Below are positions 11,509 to 20,470 of a stretch of 64,000 nucleotides of DNA, piece by piece. Under the pieces are notes generated by a model, which was given only the letters and a program-made list of their open reading frames with translations, ran no database searches and was not told where the DNA came from. How positions within the stretch are numbered: position 1 is the stretch's first letter; every line of letters begins with the position of its first letter. A program made the position numbers and the translations under genes. Source of the stretch: Paenibacillus sonchi (GTDB taxonomy: Bacteria > Bacillota > Bacilli > Paenibacillales > Paenibacillaceae); contig NZ_CP068595.1 of NCBI RefSeq assembly GCF_016772475.1, positions 2,046,001 to 2,110,000 of the forward strand, read 5' to 3'.

Positions 11509-13959
11509 GTGACGAAGTTGATAACACAGGAAGAATTACTGAATTTCATGCGGGAGACCGCTTATAAGCCGCTTACTTATGAAGAACTGGTGAGCCATTT
11601 CGCGATAGAGGACAGCGAGTCGTTCAAAGCGTTCGAGCAATTGCTGCTCGCACTTGAGCAGGATGGAAGAATGATACTGACCCGCAATGCCCGCTATGGG
11701 GTACCGGAGCGCATGGATTTGGTGCGCGGGCGTGTACAGGCTCATGCGAAGGGGTTTGCTTTTCTGATTCCCGATGACCGCGCTCATCCCGATATTTATA
11801 TGAATGCCAATGATCTGAAGGGTGCGATGAACGGCGATATCGTTCTGGTGCGCATTACCTCGCGAAGCCCGTCCGGCGGGCGTATGGAAGGCGAAGTTGT
11901 GCGGATCGTCAAAAGAGGGGTGCTGCAGACCGTAGGTGTGTTCCAGAGCCTGGAGACGTATGGTTTTGTGCTGCCGGATGATAAGCGGATTAACCGGGAT
12001 ATTTTTATTCCGAAGCAATCCTTCAAGGGTGCGGTGGACGGTGAGAAGGTTGTTGTCCGCATTGTAAATTACCCGGAAGGCAGGGCTGCGGCTGAGGGGG
12101 AAATCATTGAGATCCTTGGTCATAAGGATGACCCGGGTGTAGATATTCTGTCGGTGATCCGGAAGCATCAGCTCCCGGAGGCTTTTCCGGCTGAAGTGAT
12201 GCGTGAAGCGGAGCAGGCTCCAGATTCCATTACAGAGGAAGAGATCATTCAGCAGGGCCGCCGTGATCTGCGCGGACTGAACATTGTCACCATTGACGGT
12301 GCGGACGCCAAGGATCTGGATGATGCGGTGAACGTGTCGCGTCTGGAGAACGGGCACTACAAGCTGGGCGTGCATATTGCCGACGTTGGCTATTATGTGC
12401 GTGAAGGCTCTGAGCTCGATAAAGAAGCTTTTGACCGCGGCTGCAGCGTTTATCTGGTGGACCGGGTAATCCCGATGCTGCCGCACCGCCTGTCGAACGG
12501 TATCTGCAGCTTGAATCCCAAGGTGGACCGGCTGACGATGTCCTGTGAGATGGAATTCGACGAGCATATGAAGGTCGTGAAGCATGATGTCTTTACGAGC
12601 GTAATCTGCACCAAAGAAAGAATGACTTACTCCGATGTCCGCAAAATCGTCGAAGATGAAGACCCCGAGCTGCTGGAGCGCTACAGTCCGCTGATTGAGG
12701 ATTTCCGCCTGATGAAAGAGCTTGCCATGAAGCTGCGCGATGCGCGGATGCGGCGCGGCGCGGTTGATTTCGACTTCGAAGAGAGCAAGATTATCGTCGA
12801 TGAGAACGGCAAAGCGATAGATATCGTGAAACGCGAGCGTTCCGTGGCTGAGCAGATTATCGAGGAGTTCATGCTGGCGGCGAACGAGACGGTTGCAGAG
12901 CATTTCCACTGGCTAAAGGTTCCGTTCCTGTACCGGATTCACGAAGATCCGGACCCGGAGAAGCTGCAGAACTTCATGGCTTTTGCGGCGAACTTTGGCT
13001 ATCATGTCAAAGGCCGGGGCAATTCGGTGCATCCGCGCGCGCTGCAGGATCTGCTGGAGCAGATTCAGGGGACGAAGGAACAGACCGTCATCAGTACCAT
13101 GATGCTGCGCTCCATGAAGCAGGCGAAATATGATGCGGAGAGCACAGGCCACTTCGGGCTGGCGGCGGAATTTTATTCCCATTTCACCTCGCCGATCCGG
13201 CGTTATCCCGACCTCGTGATTCACCGTGTCATGCGGGAGGTTATTGAGAACGGCGGAGCGCTGACGGAGAAACGCCATGAATATCTCGCCAGCCGGATGC
13301 CGGAGATCGCCCAGCAGTCCTCGGAGCGCGAGCGTGTGGCGGTAGAGGCTGAACGGGATACGGAGCAGCTTAAGAAGGCTGAGTTCATGCAGGACAAGGT
13401 TGGCGAGGAATTCGACGCCATGGTCAGTAGCGTGACCAGCTTCGGGATGTTCATCGAGCTGGAAAATACCGTCGAAGGCTTAATCCGCCTCAGTGCGCTG
13501 AGCGATGATTATTACCACTTCGACGAAGCTCATATGGCGCTCATTGGCGAGCGCACCTCGAAGGTGTTCCGCATTGGCGACGAGGTGAAGATCCGGGTGG
13601 CCAAGGTCAACATGGACGACCACACGATTGACTTTGAGCTGGTCGACATGAAGCCGCGTGCGGCGGGTGAACACCGCAGCTACGGCGGGCGCGGAGGCAA
13701 GGGTGGCCGTGCTGGCGGCGGCTTCGCCAAGCCGCTGGGAGCCAAAGCCGGCGGGAAAGGCAAGCCCGGCAGCGCAGCGGGCCGGGGAAGGCCGGCGGCG
13801 CTGCACACGCCGGCAAGGGCAAGTCCGGCGCGGCAGCACGCGCCGGAGAAGCGCCCCACGCAGCGGAGGAAGCCAGCGGCGGTGCGCCGGCTGGCGGCCG
13901 CGGCAAGCGCGGGGGCGGCGGCCCGGCAGAGGCAGCGCGCCGGGCCTTCGCGGCCGTGA
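11509..13959 (+). CDS. rnr: Ribonuclease R (frame broken in the basic C-terminal tail)
   Basis: A 3'-5' processive exoribonuclease of the RNB family, which degrades structured RNA and works with SmpB/tmRNA on stalled messages. In order: N-terminal winged-helix region (about 1-70), two cold-shock/OB domains (about 70-230), the RNB catalytic domain with [12 protein letters not shown] and its metal-binding aspartates (about 255-590), and an S1 domain (about 625-705) containing [11 protein letters not shown] Gly/Lys/Arg-rich tail follows. I prefer GTG 11509 ([10 protein letters not shown]) with GGAGGG just upstream over ATG 11473. After about 13787 this frame becomes Pro/Arg-rich and unlike a natural tail, while the neighbouring frame continues as a Gly/Ala/Lys-rich tail to 14348. 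One missing base near 13784-13790 would explain this. Confidence 0.93.
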   Translation: MTKLITQEELLNFMRETAYKPLTYEELVSHFAIEDSESFKAFEQLLLALEQDGRMILTRNARYGVPERMDLVRGRVQAHAKGFAFLIPDDRAHPDIYMNANDLKGAMNGDIVLVRITSRSPSGGRMEGEVVRIVKRGVLQTVGVFQSLETYGFVLPDDKRINRDIFIPKQSFKGAVDGEKVVVRIVNYPEGRAAAEGEIIEILGHKDDPGVDILSVIRKHQLPEAFPAEVMREAEQAPDSITEEEIIQQGRRDLRGLNIVTIDGADAKDLDDAVNVSRLENGHYKLGVHIADVGYYVREGSELDKEAFDRGCSVYLVDRVIPMLPHRLSNGICSLNPKVDRLTMSCEMEFDEHMKVVKHDVFTSVICTKERMTYSDVRKIVEDEDPELLERYSPLIEDFRLMKELAMKLRDARMRRGAVDFDFEESKIIVDENGKAIDIVKRERSVAEQIIEEFMLAANETVAEHFHWLKVPFLYRIHEDPDPEKLQNFMAFAANFGYHVKGRGNSVHPRALQDLLEQIQGTKEQTVISTMMLRSMKQAKYDAESTGHFGLAAEFYSHFTSPIRRYPDLVIHRVMREVIENGGALTEKRHEYLASRMPEIAQQSSERERVAVEAERDTEQLKKAEFMQDKVGEEFDAMVSSVTSFGMFIELENTVEGLIRLSALSDDYYHFDEAHMALIGERTSKVFRIGDEVKIRVAKVNMDDHTIDFELVDMKPRAAGEHRSYGGRGGKGGRAGGGFAKPLGAKAGGKGKPGSAAGRGRPAALHTPARASPARQHAPEKRPTQRRKPAAVRRLAAAASAGAAARQRQRAGPSRP

Positions 13960-14348
13960 ACCGCGGCGAGGCTGGCGGTGCCGGCGCGCCGCGGGAGCGG
14001 GACCGCAGCGGCGGGCGTGGCCGCGGCGGTGAGGCCGGAGGCGGTGCCGGGGGACGCGGCATCAGCTTCGGCTTCGGCTCCGGCAAGGGCGGCTATGGCG
14101 CCCCTGCCGGCGAGCAGATCAGCGAGCTGCGCGGCGTGGACGCCAGCACGCGGTTCCGCAGCCGCGAGGATCTCGGCAGCGGGGCAGCGGCCAACGGCGG
14201 CGGAGGCAAGAGCCGCCGCAAAAAGAAGAAAAAGGGCGGCGTCTTCATCAGCCCTTCCGTAACGCCGGGCAACGTGGAGCGGAGCGACAAGAGCGGCAAT
14301 CCTGAGGGCAGCGGCCGCCGCAAGAAGAAGAAAAAAACACAAGAGTAA
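13797..14348 (+). other. Out-of-frame C-terminal tail of RNase R
   Basis: This frame reads [18 protein letters not shown] and onward, rich in Gly, Ala and Lys, and ends with two blocks of five or more lysines (SRRKKKKKGG and RRKKKKKTQE). That composition is usual for the basic tail of Paenibacillus-type RNase R and matches the tail before the break. It has no ribosome site of its own. It is best read as the true end of rnr, separated by a one-base deletion in the G/A run at 13784-13790. Full length would be about 946 aa. Confidence 0.75.
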
Positions 14349-14364
14349 ACCGGGTACAATAAGA

Positions 14365-14400
14365 GGCGCTGCTTCCTGTGTGAGGGAGCAGTGCTTTTTT
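14365..14400 (+). terminator. rnr terminator
   Basis: Hairpin GCGCTGCTTCC/GGGAGCAGTGC followed by TTTTTT. Confidence 0.85.
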
Positions 14401-14600
14401 GACAGAGTTATATATGTTTGAGGGAAGCGAAGGTTCCCCTTATTTCTGGGGAATTATGATTCCCCCTTCTTGTGGATAAGATGTGTATAAAGTTGGGGAT
14501 AAGTAGATGTAAACTGAGCGAGTTCACTCAAAAGGGTGAAAACAGTCCGCTTCGACCGCCTTTCTCCAACTGGGCGCTAGCGAAAAAGCAGGTAAGCAGT

Positions 14601-14789
14601 GTTAGTTGGAAAAAGGGAACTTATTTCTCCCCAGAATCAACAATTGTGAGGTTTAAGTGGAAAAAGGAAACTTAATTTGGCCATATTCCTTCGTCAGGAG
14701 TGAAATGAGCTGAATTAGTGATCCTTTTTCCAACTTAGGCTGCGGAGACTGGGATGCTCAAGCAAATTAGTGATCCTTTTTCCACTTGG
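14601..14789. repeat. Four copies of a GGAAAAAGG repeat, two per orientation
   Basis: Two direct copies (14601-14626 and 14655-14678), each with the core GTTGGAAAAAGG or GTGGAAAAAGG followed by AACTTA(A)TTT. Two inverted copies (14714-14736 and 14764-14789) read ATTAGTGATCCTTTTTCCA. They fill most of the otherwise gene-free stretch 14401-14909. The inverted pairs could fold into a cruciform. No gene is evident here, and the repeats appear nowhere else in the window. Confidence 0.65.
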
Positions 14790-14909
14790 TAGCTTCTGTT
14801 CGGTTCGGTGGATCATCCTTTCTTGCGTAAGCGTAAGCGCTTTTGGTACAATATAGATCTGACGTTTGACTCTGTTCAAACGGGACATTCGATGCAAGGG
14901 GTGACTTTC

Positions 14910-15389
14910 ATGGGTAAAAAAGCAGACGGGAAAGTGCTCGCCCAGAACAAAAAGGCTTCCCATGATTATTTTATCGAGGACACTTATGAAGCGGGCTTGG
15001 TGCTGACCGGCACCGAAATCAAGTCGCTGCGTAACGGCCGTGCTAACATTGGCGATGCGTTTGCCACCATTCGGAACGGTGAAATTCATGTGCACAATAT
15101 GCACATCAGCCCTTTTGAACAGGGGAACCGCAATAACCCTTCTGATCCGACGCGCACACGCAAGCTGCTGATGCATAAGGTGCAGATTCACAAGCTGCTC
15201 GGCCAGTCCAAGCAGGAAGGCTATTCGATAGTGCCGCTGAAGATCTATGTGCGCAATGGCTATGCGAAGCTGCTGATCGGCCTTGGTAAGGGGAAGAAGC
15301 AATACGACAAACGCGACACCGCCGCCAAAAAAGATGCTCAACGCGACATCCAGCGCGCGCTGCGCGAGAAGCAAAAGATCGCCAGATAA
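14910..15389 (+). CDS. smpB: SsrA-binding protein SmpB
   Basis: A 159-aa protein that carries tmRNA into stalled ribosomes for trans-translation. Family landmarks include [21 protein letters not shown] at the N-terminus (quoted in part: [13 protein letters not shown]), [13 protein letters not shown], and the basic C-terminal tail [18 protein letters not shown] that mimics an anticodon arm in the decoding site. I chose ATG 14910, after AAGGGGTGA; the upstream in-frame ATG at 14808 is not conserved-looking. A possible promoter (TTGCGT at 14823, 18 bp, TACAAT at 14847) precedes it. Its RNA partner ssrA is next downstream. Confidence 0.97.
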   Translation: MGKKADGKVLAQNKKASHDYFIEDTYEAGLVLTGTEIKSLRNGRANIGDAFATIRNGEIHVHNMHISPFEQGNRNNPSDPTRTRKLLMHKVQIHKLLGQSKQEGYSIVPLKIYVRNGYAKLLIGLGKGKKQYDKRDTAAKKDAQRDIQRALREKQKIAR

Positions 15390-15468
15390 GCCGATTACCC
15401 GGCGCTTCCTGCCGTTCCAGATCTGCCCTTCAATTCCTTTAACCTACGTGTTAAAGTGTTGATAAATG

Positions 15469-15477
15469 TGCTATACT
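15469..15477 (+). promoter_or_regulatory. Probable ssrA promoter (extended -10)
   Basis: TGC-TATACT forms an extended -10 element about 100 bases before the mature tmRNA 5' end. The -35 region is weak (GTTAAA at 15450). A 5' leader would be removed by RNase P. Confidence 0.5.
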
Positions 15478-15579
15478 GTGTAAGTAAGATTTTTGCTTCG
15501 TGACAGTCCTCTAGGACAGAGGCTGTCTGGATCTCTCTTGCTGGAAGATCCGCTGATCCGAAGCGCCCTTTTCTAATGA

Positions 15580-15941
15580 GGGGCCGTTCTTGGATTCGAC
15601 GGGGGTAGTTCGAGCATGAGCAGCGAGTAGTGGGGACGCGTCCGCTTCATCAACGCTAAAGCCTATTAAACGGCAAACAACAAAACAACTACGCTTTCGC
15701 AGCTTAATAACCTGTGAGCGTGCTTCTACCCTGCATCGCCCATGTGACAGGGATAGGGGCTAACAAGTAGTGGGATACGCTGTCTGGTCTCCGCCTGGGG
15801 TCAGCAGAAGAAGATAATCAGGCTGACCCAACGTATAGCCGGTTACGGGGCGATACTCGGGTGACATCAAAACTGTGACTACACTCGTAGAAACTTATGT
15901 GCCGTTATCTTCGGACAGGGGTTCGACTCCCCTCGGCTCCA
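15580..15941 (+). ncRNA. ssrA: Transfer-messenger RNA (tmRNA, ssrA)
   Basis: The tRNA-like part pairs 5' GGGGCCG (15580-15586) with 3' CGGCTCC (15934-15940). TTGGATTCGACGGGG at the 5' side and GGGGTTCGACTCCCC at the 3' side are typical. The tag reading frame starts at GGC 15672 and encodes GKQQNNYAFAA followed by two TAA codons (15705-15710). With the charged alanine the tag would be A-GKQQNNYAFAA, ending FAA. CCA is not encoded after the discriminator A. It rescues stalled ribosomes with SmpB. Three degenerate copies of its 3' end occur downstream (19.44, 20.47 and 47.45 kb), so the gene also seems to serve as an integration site. Confidence 0.97.
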
Positions 15942-15956
15942 TATGGAGTAAAGTAT

Positions 15957-15982
15957 AAGACACCTTATCGGGTGTCTTTTTT
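15957..15982 (+). terminator. ssrA terminator
   Basis: AAGACACC-TTATCG-GGTGTCTT followed by TTTT. Derived versions follow the ssrA remnants at 20559 and 47531. Confidence 0.9.
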
Positions 15983-16464
15983 CATTTCTGTGGCTGTTTT
16001 GGATTATACGCGGTAGTTAAAGAGCTTGCTATGCTGCGGTATCTGGGGCTTGCTGTTAATGGATACAGTTGGTTTCACTGAGCTTATACGGAGACAGAAG
16101 ATTTTGGCCGCCACGTAACCAGTGTTAAGAAATAAAGTGTTAGAGACTGACTCAATAATAAAAAAGCGGCAGCCCAGGAGGAGAAAAGAAGTCCCAGACT
16201 ACCACTGTTTTAAATTTATCGTTTTCCGTCAGCTGAATTGCGGGGTTACACAGGTATTCACTTGCTCGCTGCTTCGCATTACTTTTACTTAAAAATGTTT
16301 AAATACGCATTCCCGTTATCATCTGTACCGGCAAAGGTACTCTCTGCATATTGAAGCAAGTCCGGACAAAGCCCGGCATATTCAGGGTTAACATATATGA
16401 TTGCATCACCATATTAAACTCATATTTGCTTTTTCCAAGTGCCTTGCTTATTAAGATATTAATT
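15983..16464. other. Gene-free stretch downstream of ssrA, with Rpn-unit flank homology
   Basis: No convincing coding region. The first 90 bases (to about 16070) resemble 47644-47715, the DNA just before the complete Rpn gene: both contain GGCTG(C/T)TTTGG, then a TTAAAGAGCT/TTAAAAAGCT block and GCATC/GTATCTTTG-type sequence. The remainder becomes AT-rich toward the acyl-reductase gene, and I see nothing recognisable in it. Confidence 0.5.
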
Positions 16465-18300
16465 TCATAGTATATAGGAAGCCGTTTCCCTTGGATGGTT
16501 AAGAGGAAAATGATGACCATATGGAACAACATCAACCTTACCAAGATGAAATGGAGCAGAATAGCGTCTATCTTGATCTCCCCAAATAATATGAAGATTA
16601 TACCTTGGTACTTTGGTGAAATCACCCTGATAGTCTTTCAATAGAAAACGGTTGAGCTGAAGAGTTGTATTTAAAATTCTAGGCGAAGTAAAGCTGCTGA
16701 GTACTTTTGCAATATAATGTTTCGGAATGCTCTCCGTGTTTTCAAACAGACCCTTACCAATTAAATAACGTTCTAATGAATTAGCAGTTGCTAACTTCAA
16801 TGCCCATTTGTTCATAAATGGAGGAGCATTAAACGATTTAGAATTTTTTTTCGCAACAGGTGGCTGAAGTAAAGTAATAGTATTCTTCGTATCTATGTAC
16901 TCTCGCACTAACGCTTCCAGCAGAATAACCGCTCCGAAGGAATGGCCAATCCAATGTGCGCCATTAGTAGCTTTTCCTAATAACTCATTCACTATATTCA
17001 AATAGAGATCCAGAAGATTTTTCTCTCGCTTAAAAGGGGAACGTCCTAAACCTGGAAGATCTGGAATCCATACGGGTTGACCAGTTTTTTCATGAAGCTC
17101 TAGTCCTAAAGGAAATAAATCCTCTCCATCACTCAACAAACCGTGGAATAAAATAAATGGCCTACCCTCTCCTTGTATATGATAAATCACAGTGTTTCCG
17201 ATTAATGTTCGTTCAAATGCATGATTATGCTGGTCATTTTGATACATCAAGCGATAATCCAAATCTGCTACTACGACTGGAAAAAAATTCATAACACTCG
17301 TCTTATTAAACCAATCTTCTCCCATGATTTTTTTCGATAAATCATTTGGAAACTTTCTATTTGTAATAAAGTTCAGTCCATCAGATGGAATTTGTGTTAT
17401 TTTACTTATCCCACTTTTCATAAGTGCCTTCATGAAGCGAATGGGCACAGAGATTTTAGGTGCTGCCATATTCATACTTTCTGACATAACACCTAATAAT
17501 TCAGATATATCCGGATCAAGCGGTTTGTCTTGAACAAGTGTATATGTTTGAATAGACGATTGCTCCAGCTTAACAACCTGAACAATAAACTTCGCTAGCT
17601 CATCGTTTGAAATAAGCGGTAATTTATACCCCTTGCCTCCAGGAATAACTGGCATCAGCCCTCTTCGCATACTCTCCACAAGCAAGCCTAAGCCTGCTAC
17701 TTGCTCCGTACTCCCTGTTTTACTGCTGCCGACTACAGTTGGTGGATTAATCACAGAAAGCGGATAGCCTATTGCGGATGCCTGCTGGCGAATATAAAGA
17801 TCTGCTAAAAATTTTGTTCTTTCATAAGGATTTTTTATTTTCAAATAGTCGTGCCCTTCTTTAAACACATCAATCGCAACCTTGCTATTATGATCATCAA
17901 AGGGGGTCATATATCCGACTACATGAATAAATTGCTGCAAACCCTTCAATTGATGGATACTTTTAGCGAATTCACTGATATGCTTGGCACCGTTTAAAAA
18001 TACAGAGGTTGCCTCTTGCGTTGTCGCTTGAATATCCATTTGTCCACCTGCGTGAATAATAACATCCGTGTTCAATACCCTATCCTTATCTTCATCACTT
18101 AAACCTAAATCTGTTTTCGTCAAATCACCTTCAATAAAGTGCATGGCTGCCTCGTTTAAAATACCTTTTTCCTGAAAAGCACGTGTTGCTTTACTTTTCG
18201 ATCTCACTAAAAGAAAAATCATAACATCCTCTTTAAGAAGCTCCTCCACGATTTGCCTCCCAATAAAGCCTGTTCCACCTGTTAAAAATATGGTCCTCAC
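16465..18300 (-). CDS. Fused NAD(P)-dependent fatty-acyl-reductase-like / alpha-beta hydrolase protein
   Basis: A 611-aa two-domain protein. Residues 1-270 are an extended short-chain reductase of the NAD-binding-4 (acyl/thioester reductase) type: nucleotide motif TGGTGFIGRQ and catalytic-type NPYERTK. Residues about 370-611 are an alpha/beta hydrolase: oxyanion segment LFHGLLSDG, nucleophile elbow GHSFG, a likely acid in WGDQDR and His in YGHHFPLNHP. A joined acyl reductase and hydrolase suggests handling of acyl or wax-type esters, but the substrate is unknown. The gene is AT-rich compared with neighbours, lies in the ssrA island, and has an inverted repeat 20-38 bases before its start that matches one before the adjacent tetR gene. 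Confidence 0.8.
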   Translation of the reverse strand: MRTIFLTGGTGFIGRQIVEELLKEDVMIFLLVRSKSKATRAFQEKGILNEAAMHFIEGDLTKTDLGLSDEDKDRVLNTDVIIHAGGQMDIQATTQEATSVFLNGAKHISEFAKSIHQLKGLQQFIHVVGYMTPFDDHNSKVAIDVFKEGHDYLKIKNPYERTKFLADLYIRQQASAIGYPLSVINPPTVVGSSKTGSTEQVAGLGLLVESMRRGLMPVIPGGKGYKLPLISNDELAKFIVQVVKLEQSSIQTYTLVQDKPLDPDISELLGVMSESMNMAAPKISVPIRFMKALMKSGISKITQIPSDGLNFITNRKFPNDLSKKIMGEDWFNKTSVMNFFPVVVADLDYRLMYQNDQHNHAFERTLIGNTVIYHIQGEGRPFILFHGLLSDGEDLFPLGLELHEKTGQPVWIPDLPGLGRSPFKREKNLLDLYLNIVNELLGKATNGAHWIGHSFGAVILLEALVREYIDTKNTITLLQPPVAKKNSKSFNAPPFMNKWALKLATANSLERYLIGKGLFENTESIPKHYIAKVLSSFTSPRILNTTLQLNRFLLKDYQGDFTKVPRYNLHIIWGDQDRRYSAPFHLGKVDVVPYGHHFPLNHPRETASYIL

Positions 18301-18319
18301 ATCATCCGCTCTCCTTTTT

Positions 18320-18338
18320 AGTACTAAATGGTACTAAT
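18320..18338 (-). promoter_or_regulatory. Operator-like inverted repeat before the acyl-reductase gene
   Basis: TAGTAC-N6-GTACTA (18319-18336), a perfect 6-bp inverted repeat just upstream of the fusion-gene ATG. A 19-base window here (18320-18338) matches 15 of 19 bases with 18951-18969 upstream of the tetR gene. Probable TetR binding site. Confidence 0.65.
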
Positions 18339-18361
18339 TTTGTGTAAAAAAAATGCTTCTC

Positions 18362-18928
18362 TTATCGAAGCAAGTTGAAAAAGTGGTTGGCTGTTTTCGT
18401 GATAACCGTTGCATCCTTCAATGTCTCTGAAAGAAACAGTGCTCCTTCAAGATTCGTTATAAAAAGTGCCGCTACCTCGTCAATATGAATCGTATTTCTA
18501 AACTCGCCTTTTTCTGCTCCTTGTTTTAGTAATAGAGAGATTTTCATTTGTAATCCTGTAAAAAAGAGACCTATTTTTTCTTTTATGTGCGTAGCTTGTG
18601 CAGGACTTTGAATATAAAGAGTAATAAATGGACAGCTCCCCTTATACCCTCTTGACTGAACTTCCTGCGATAAATGCTTTAAAAACATCTGGACACGATC
18701 TTCAACTGATAATTGGTTCTGAGAAAGTATTTGATCAATTGCACGCTCATACGTTTCAATCCAATAATCAACGACCCCTGCTAACAATTCTTCCTTATCA
18801 GCGAAGTGATAATACACATTAGATTTGGACACTTTGCTTACACGTACTAATTCATCCATGCTTGTATAAGCAAATCCCTTTTCTAAAAATAATGTTGCCG
18901 CGACTTCAATCACACGTTTTTGATTCAT
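18362..18928 (-). CDS. TetR/AcrR-family transcriptional regulator
   Basis: A 188-aa repressor with an N-terminal helix-turn-helix (residues about 3-50): AATLFLEKGFAYTSMDELVRVSKVSKSNVYYHF is the typical TetR pattern (key part SKSNVYYHFADKEELL). The C-terminal ligand domain is helical. I prefer ATG 18928 (MNQKRVIEV), which has AAAGGT upstream. An in-frame ATG at 18946 adds six residues but begins only four bases from the operator-like site at 18951-18969. It lies upstream of the acyl-reductase fusion on the same strand, and both genes carry the same operator pattern, so it probably controls both. It is AT-rich and part of the island. Confidence 0.85.
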   Translation of the reverse strand: MNQKRVIEVAATLFLEKGFAYTSMDELVRVSKVSKSNVYYHFADKEELLAGVVDYWIETYERAIDQILSQNQLSVEDRVQMFLKHLSQEVQSRGYKGSCPFITLYIQSPAQATHIKEKIGLFFTGLQMKISLLLKQGAEKGEFRNTIHIDEVAALFITNLEGALFLSETLKDATVITKTANHFFNLLR

Positions 18929-18950
18929 TAATTTTACCTTTGTCATGACT

Positions 18951-18969
18951 AGAACTATACAGTACTAAT
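18951..18969 (-). promoter_or_regulatory. Second operator-like site, before tetR
   Basis: AGAACTATACAGTACTAAT matches the site at 18320-18338 (AGTACTAAATGGTACTAAT) at 15 of 19 positions, including the complete GTACTAAT half. This supports autoregulation. Confidence 0.55.
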
Positions 18970-19025
18970 CCGAACGTTGCAAGTAAGAAGATTAATTCGA
19001 TCATTTACGATCTACTCTTGATTAA

Positions 19026-19418
19026 TATCATAACGTATTTGATCTACGGGAAAACCGTACAGGGATATCCTTAATTGATGACATTGAGGTACATTTCCTG
19101 GAGCTGCAGAAGCTGGATGAACGTAGTGTTCCGTCTGAAGGCGGACTCATCAATTGGCTGTTGTTTCTAAAAGGTGCCGATACATCACACTGGGAGGTGC
19201 TGAAGATGAATGAACCGGGATTGGAGAAGGTGATGGATACCCTGCAATATTTGGGTCAGGATTCAGAGACCAGACGGTTGTATGAGGCCGGACAGAAGTA
19301 TTTGCATGATGAGGCCTCTATGCTGGGAAGTGCTAAATTGGCAGGTATAAAGGAAGTTGCAAAGAATATGCTTGAAATGAACATAGATGTAGCTACTATT
19401 GGAAAGCTACTGGATTAA
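19026..19418 (+). pseudogene. 5'-truncated Rpn-family (PD-(D/E)XK) nuclease/transposase remnant
   Basis: The reading frame from 19026 (YHNVFDLRENRTG onward) is collinear with residues about 135 to 250 of the complete Rpn-family protein at 47765-48592, sharing IDDIEVHFLEL, KLDERSVP, GGLINWLLFLKG and WEVLKMNEPGLEK. The catalytic N-terminal half is missing: homology begins abruptly at about 19022, next to the AT-rich acyl-reductase/TetR DNA. The 3' end runs to within 25 bases of a tmRNA 3'-end copy. The island insertion probably removed the 5' half. Confidence 0.85.
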
Positions 19419-19441
19419 CAGAGCAGGAGATTAATGCTTCG

Positions 19442-19617
19442 AACAAGTAGTGGGATAAGCTGTCTGGTCTCCGCCTGGGGTCAGCAGAAGAGAATAATCA
19501 GGCTGACCCGAAGAGGACCCGGCTACGGGGGGCTTCTAGGGTGACATCAATCGTAGAAGCTTATGTGCCGTTATCTTCGGACAGGGGTTCGACTCCCCTC
19601 GGCTCCATATGGAGTAA
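19442..19617 (+). repeat. ssrA 3'-end copy 2 (about 175 bp)
   Basis: Begins ACAAGTAGTGGGATA, matching the tmRNA from about 15772, and runs through the tRNA-like end TTCGACTCCCCTCGGCTCC to ATATGGAGTAAGTA. The last 60 bases are almost identical to ssrA; the middle has a deletion of about 17 bases (ACTGTGACTACAC missing) and some substitutions. It cannot be a working tmRNA since it lacks the 5' half. It is the best-preserved of three remnants. Confidence 0.9.
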
Positions 19618-19702
19618 GTAAAGAAGCCATTAACCAGTATTCTGGTTGGTGGCTTTTTGGTATGTTATAATAAAGCCAAATTCGAATCGGAGGTTAGTCC
19701 TA

Positions 19703-19900
19703 ATGACTGTGGATCGCAAGCAACTCCAAGAAATACTCAAAAAGGCTAATCAATATGCACGTAAGCAGGCCAAAGAGTCGGGAGCATCCATTTACTATAT
19801 AAAGAATAACAAAAGGGTTCGTGAGGATGCGGAAGGCAATAAGTTCGAAATTGTTTATGACTCGGCCGGCAAGAGACAAGAGTTTGCCTACCATGATTGA
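19703..19900 (+). CDS. Small protein paired with a zeta-type kinase (possible antitoxin)
   Basis: A 65-aa charged protein (MTVDRKQLQEILKKANQ at the N-terminus) with a helical Lys/Gln-rich first half and a GNKFEIVYDSAGKR segment. GGAGG precedes ATG 19703; the in-frame upstream start at 19646 has no such site. Its stop overlaps the start of the kinase gene by 8 bases, so the two are translationally coupled. The arrangement of a small upstream partner and a zeta-like kinase suggests an antitoxin role. The sequence itself is not one I recognise. Confidence 0.65.
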   Translation: MTVDRKQLQEILKKANQYARKQAKESGASIYYIKNNKRVREDAEGNKFEIVYDSAGKRQEFAYHD

Positions 19901-20465
19901 GACAAGACCCGTAATGACGGTATTTGCCGGCACTAACGGGGCTGGAAAAAGTACACTCAGCATGCAGATGAAGAGCTGGTTAGGTGAATTGGTTGATCCT
20001 GATCAAATAGCCCGAGAACTAAAGCCGGATAACCCGAGAGGTGCCGACCTCTCTGCCGGAAGAGAAGCAGTGAAAAGAATTCGCTCGCTCATTAAACAAG
20101 CTCAACCTTTTGCTGTCGAAACGACGTTGTCAGGTACATTTGTGCTGAAGCATATGCAAATTGCTAAAGAAAACGGCTATGGGATTGTTATGTATTATAT
20201 TGGGCTTCAGGATGTGCAAATGCATATAGATCGTGTTGCCTCACGTGTGGAGCAGGGGGGTCATTGGATTGCTGAAGAAGATATCCGCTGGAGGTACGGC
20301 CAATCTTTACAGAATCTAACGCCAGCTTTGGCCATTGCAGATCAAGTTATTATCATTGATAATACTTATGAACCTACAATTGTTGCAGAAATAAAGCATA
20401 ACAACATGGTTTATTGTGTTGAGAATGTACCTGCCTGGTCCGCAGCGATTGTCTCTGGATATTAG
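19893..20465 (+). CDS. Zeta-toxin-like P-loop kinase
   Basis: A 190-aa P-loop protein. Walker A is GTNGAGKST at residues 13-21; VDPDQIAREL follows, as in zeta/PezT-type kinases that phosphorylate UDP-N-acetylglucosamine precursors. FAVETTLSG supplies the conserved ETT(L)SG block and a basic segment RVASRVEQGGHWI the lid-type arginines. I placed the start at ATG 19893 (MIETRPVMTVFAG), overlapping the upstream small gene. Short zeta relatives can also be non-toxic ATPases, so the toxin label is inference. The pair is enclosed by two tmRNA 3'-end remnants (19442-19617 and 20471-20604), which makes it look like a mobile cargo cassette. Confidence 0.82.
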   Translation: MIETRPVMTVFAGTNGAGKSTLSMQMKSWLGELVDPDQIARELKPDNPRGADLSAGREAVKRIRSLIKQAQPFAVETTLSGTFVLKHMQIAKENGYGIVMYYIGLQDVQMHIDRVASRVEQGGHWIAEEDIRWRYGQSLQNLTPALAIADQVIIIDNTYEPTIVAEIKHNNMVYCVENVPAWSAAIVSGY

Positions 20466-20470
20466 TCAAT

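Noticed and set aside
16299-16625. A 108-codon - strand frame overlapping the 3' end of the acyl-reductase fusion
   Set aside because: Hydrophobic, AT-driven composition, no ribosome site, and most of it overlaps a well-supported frame. Its 16299-16464 part is the only coding candidate in that spacer but is not convincing.
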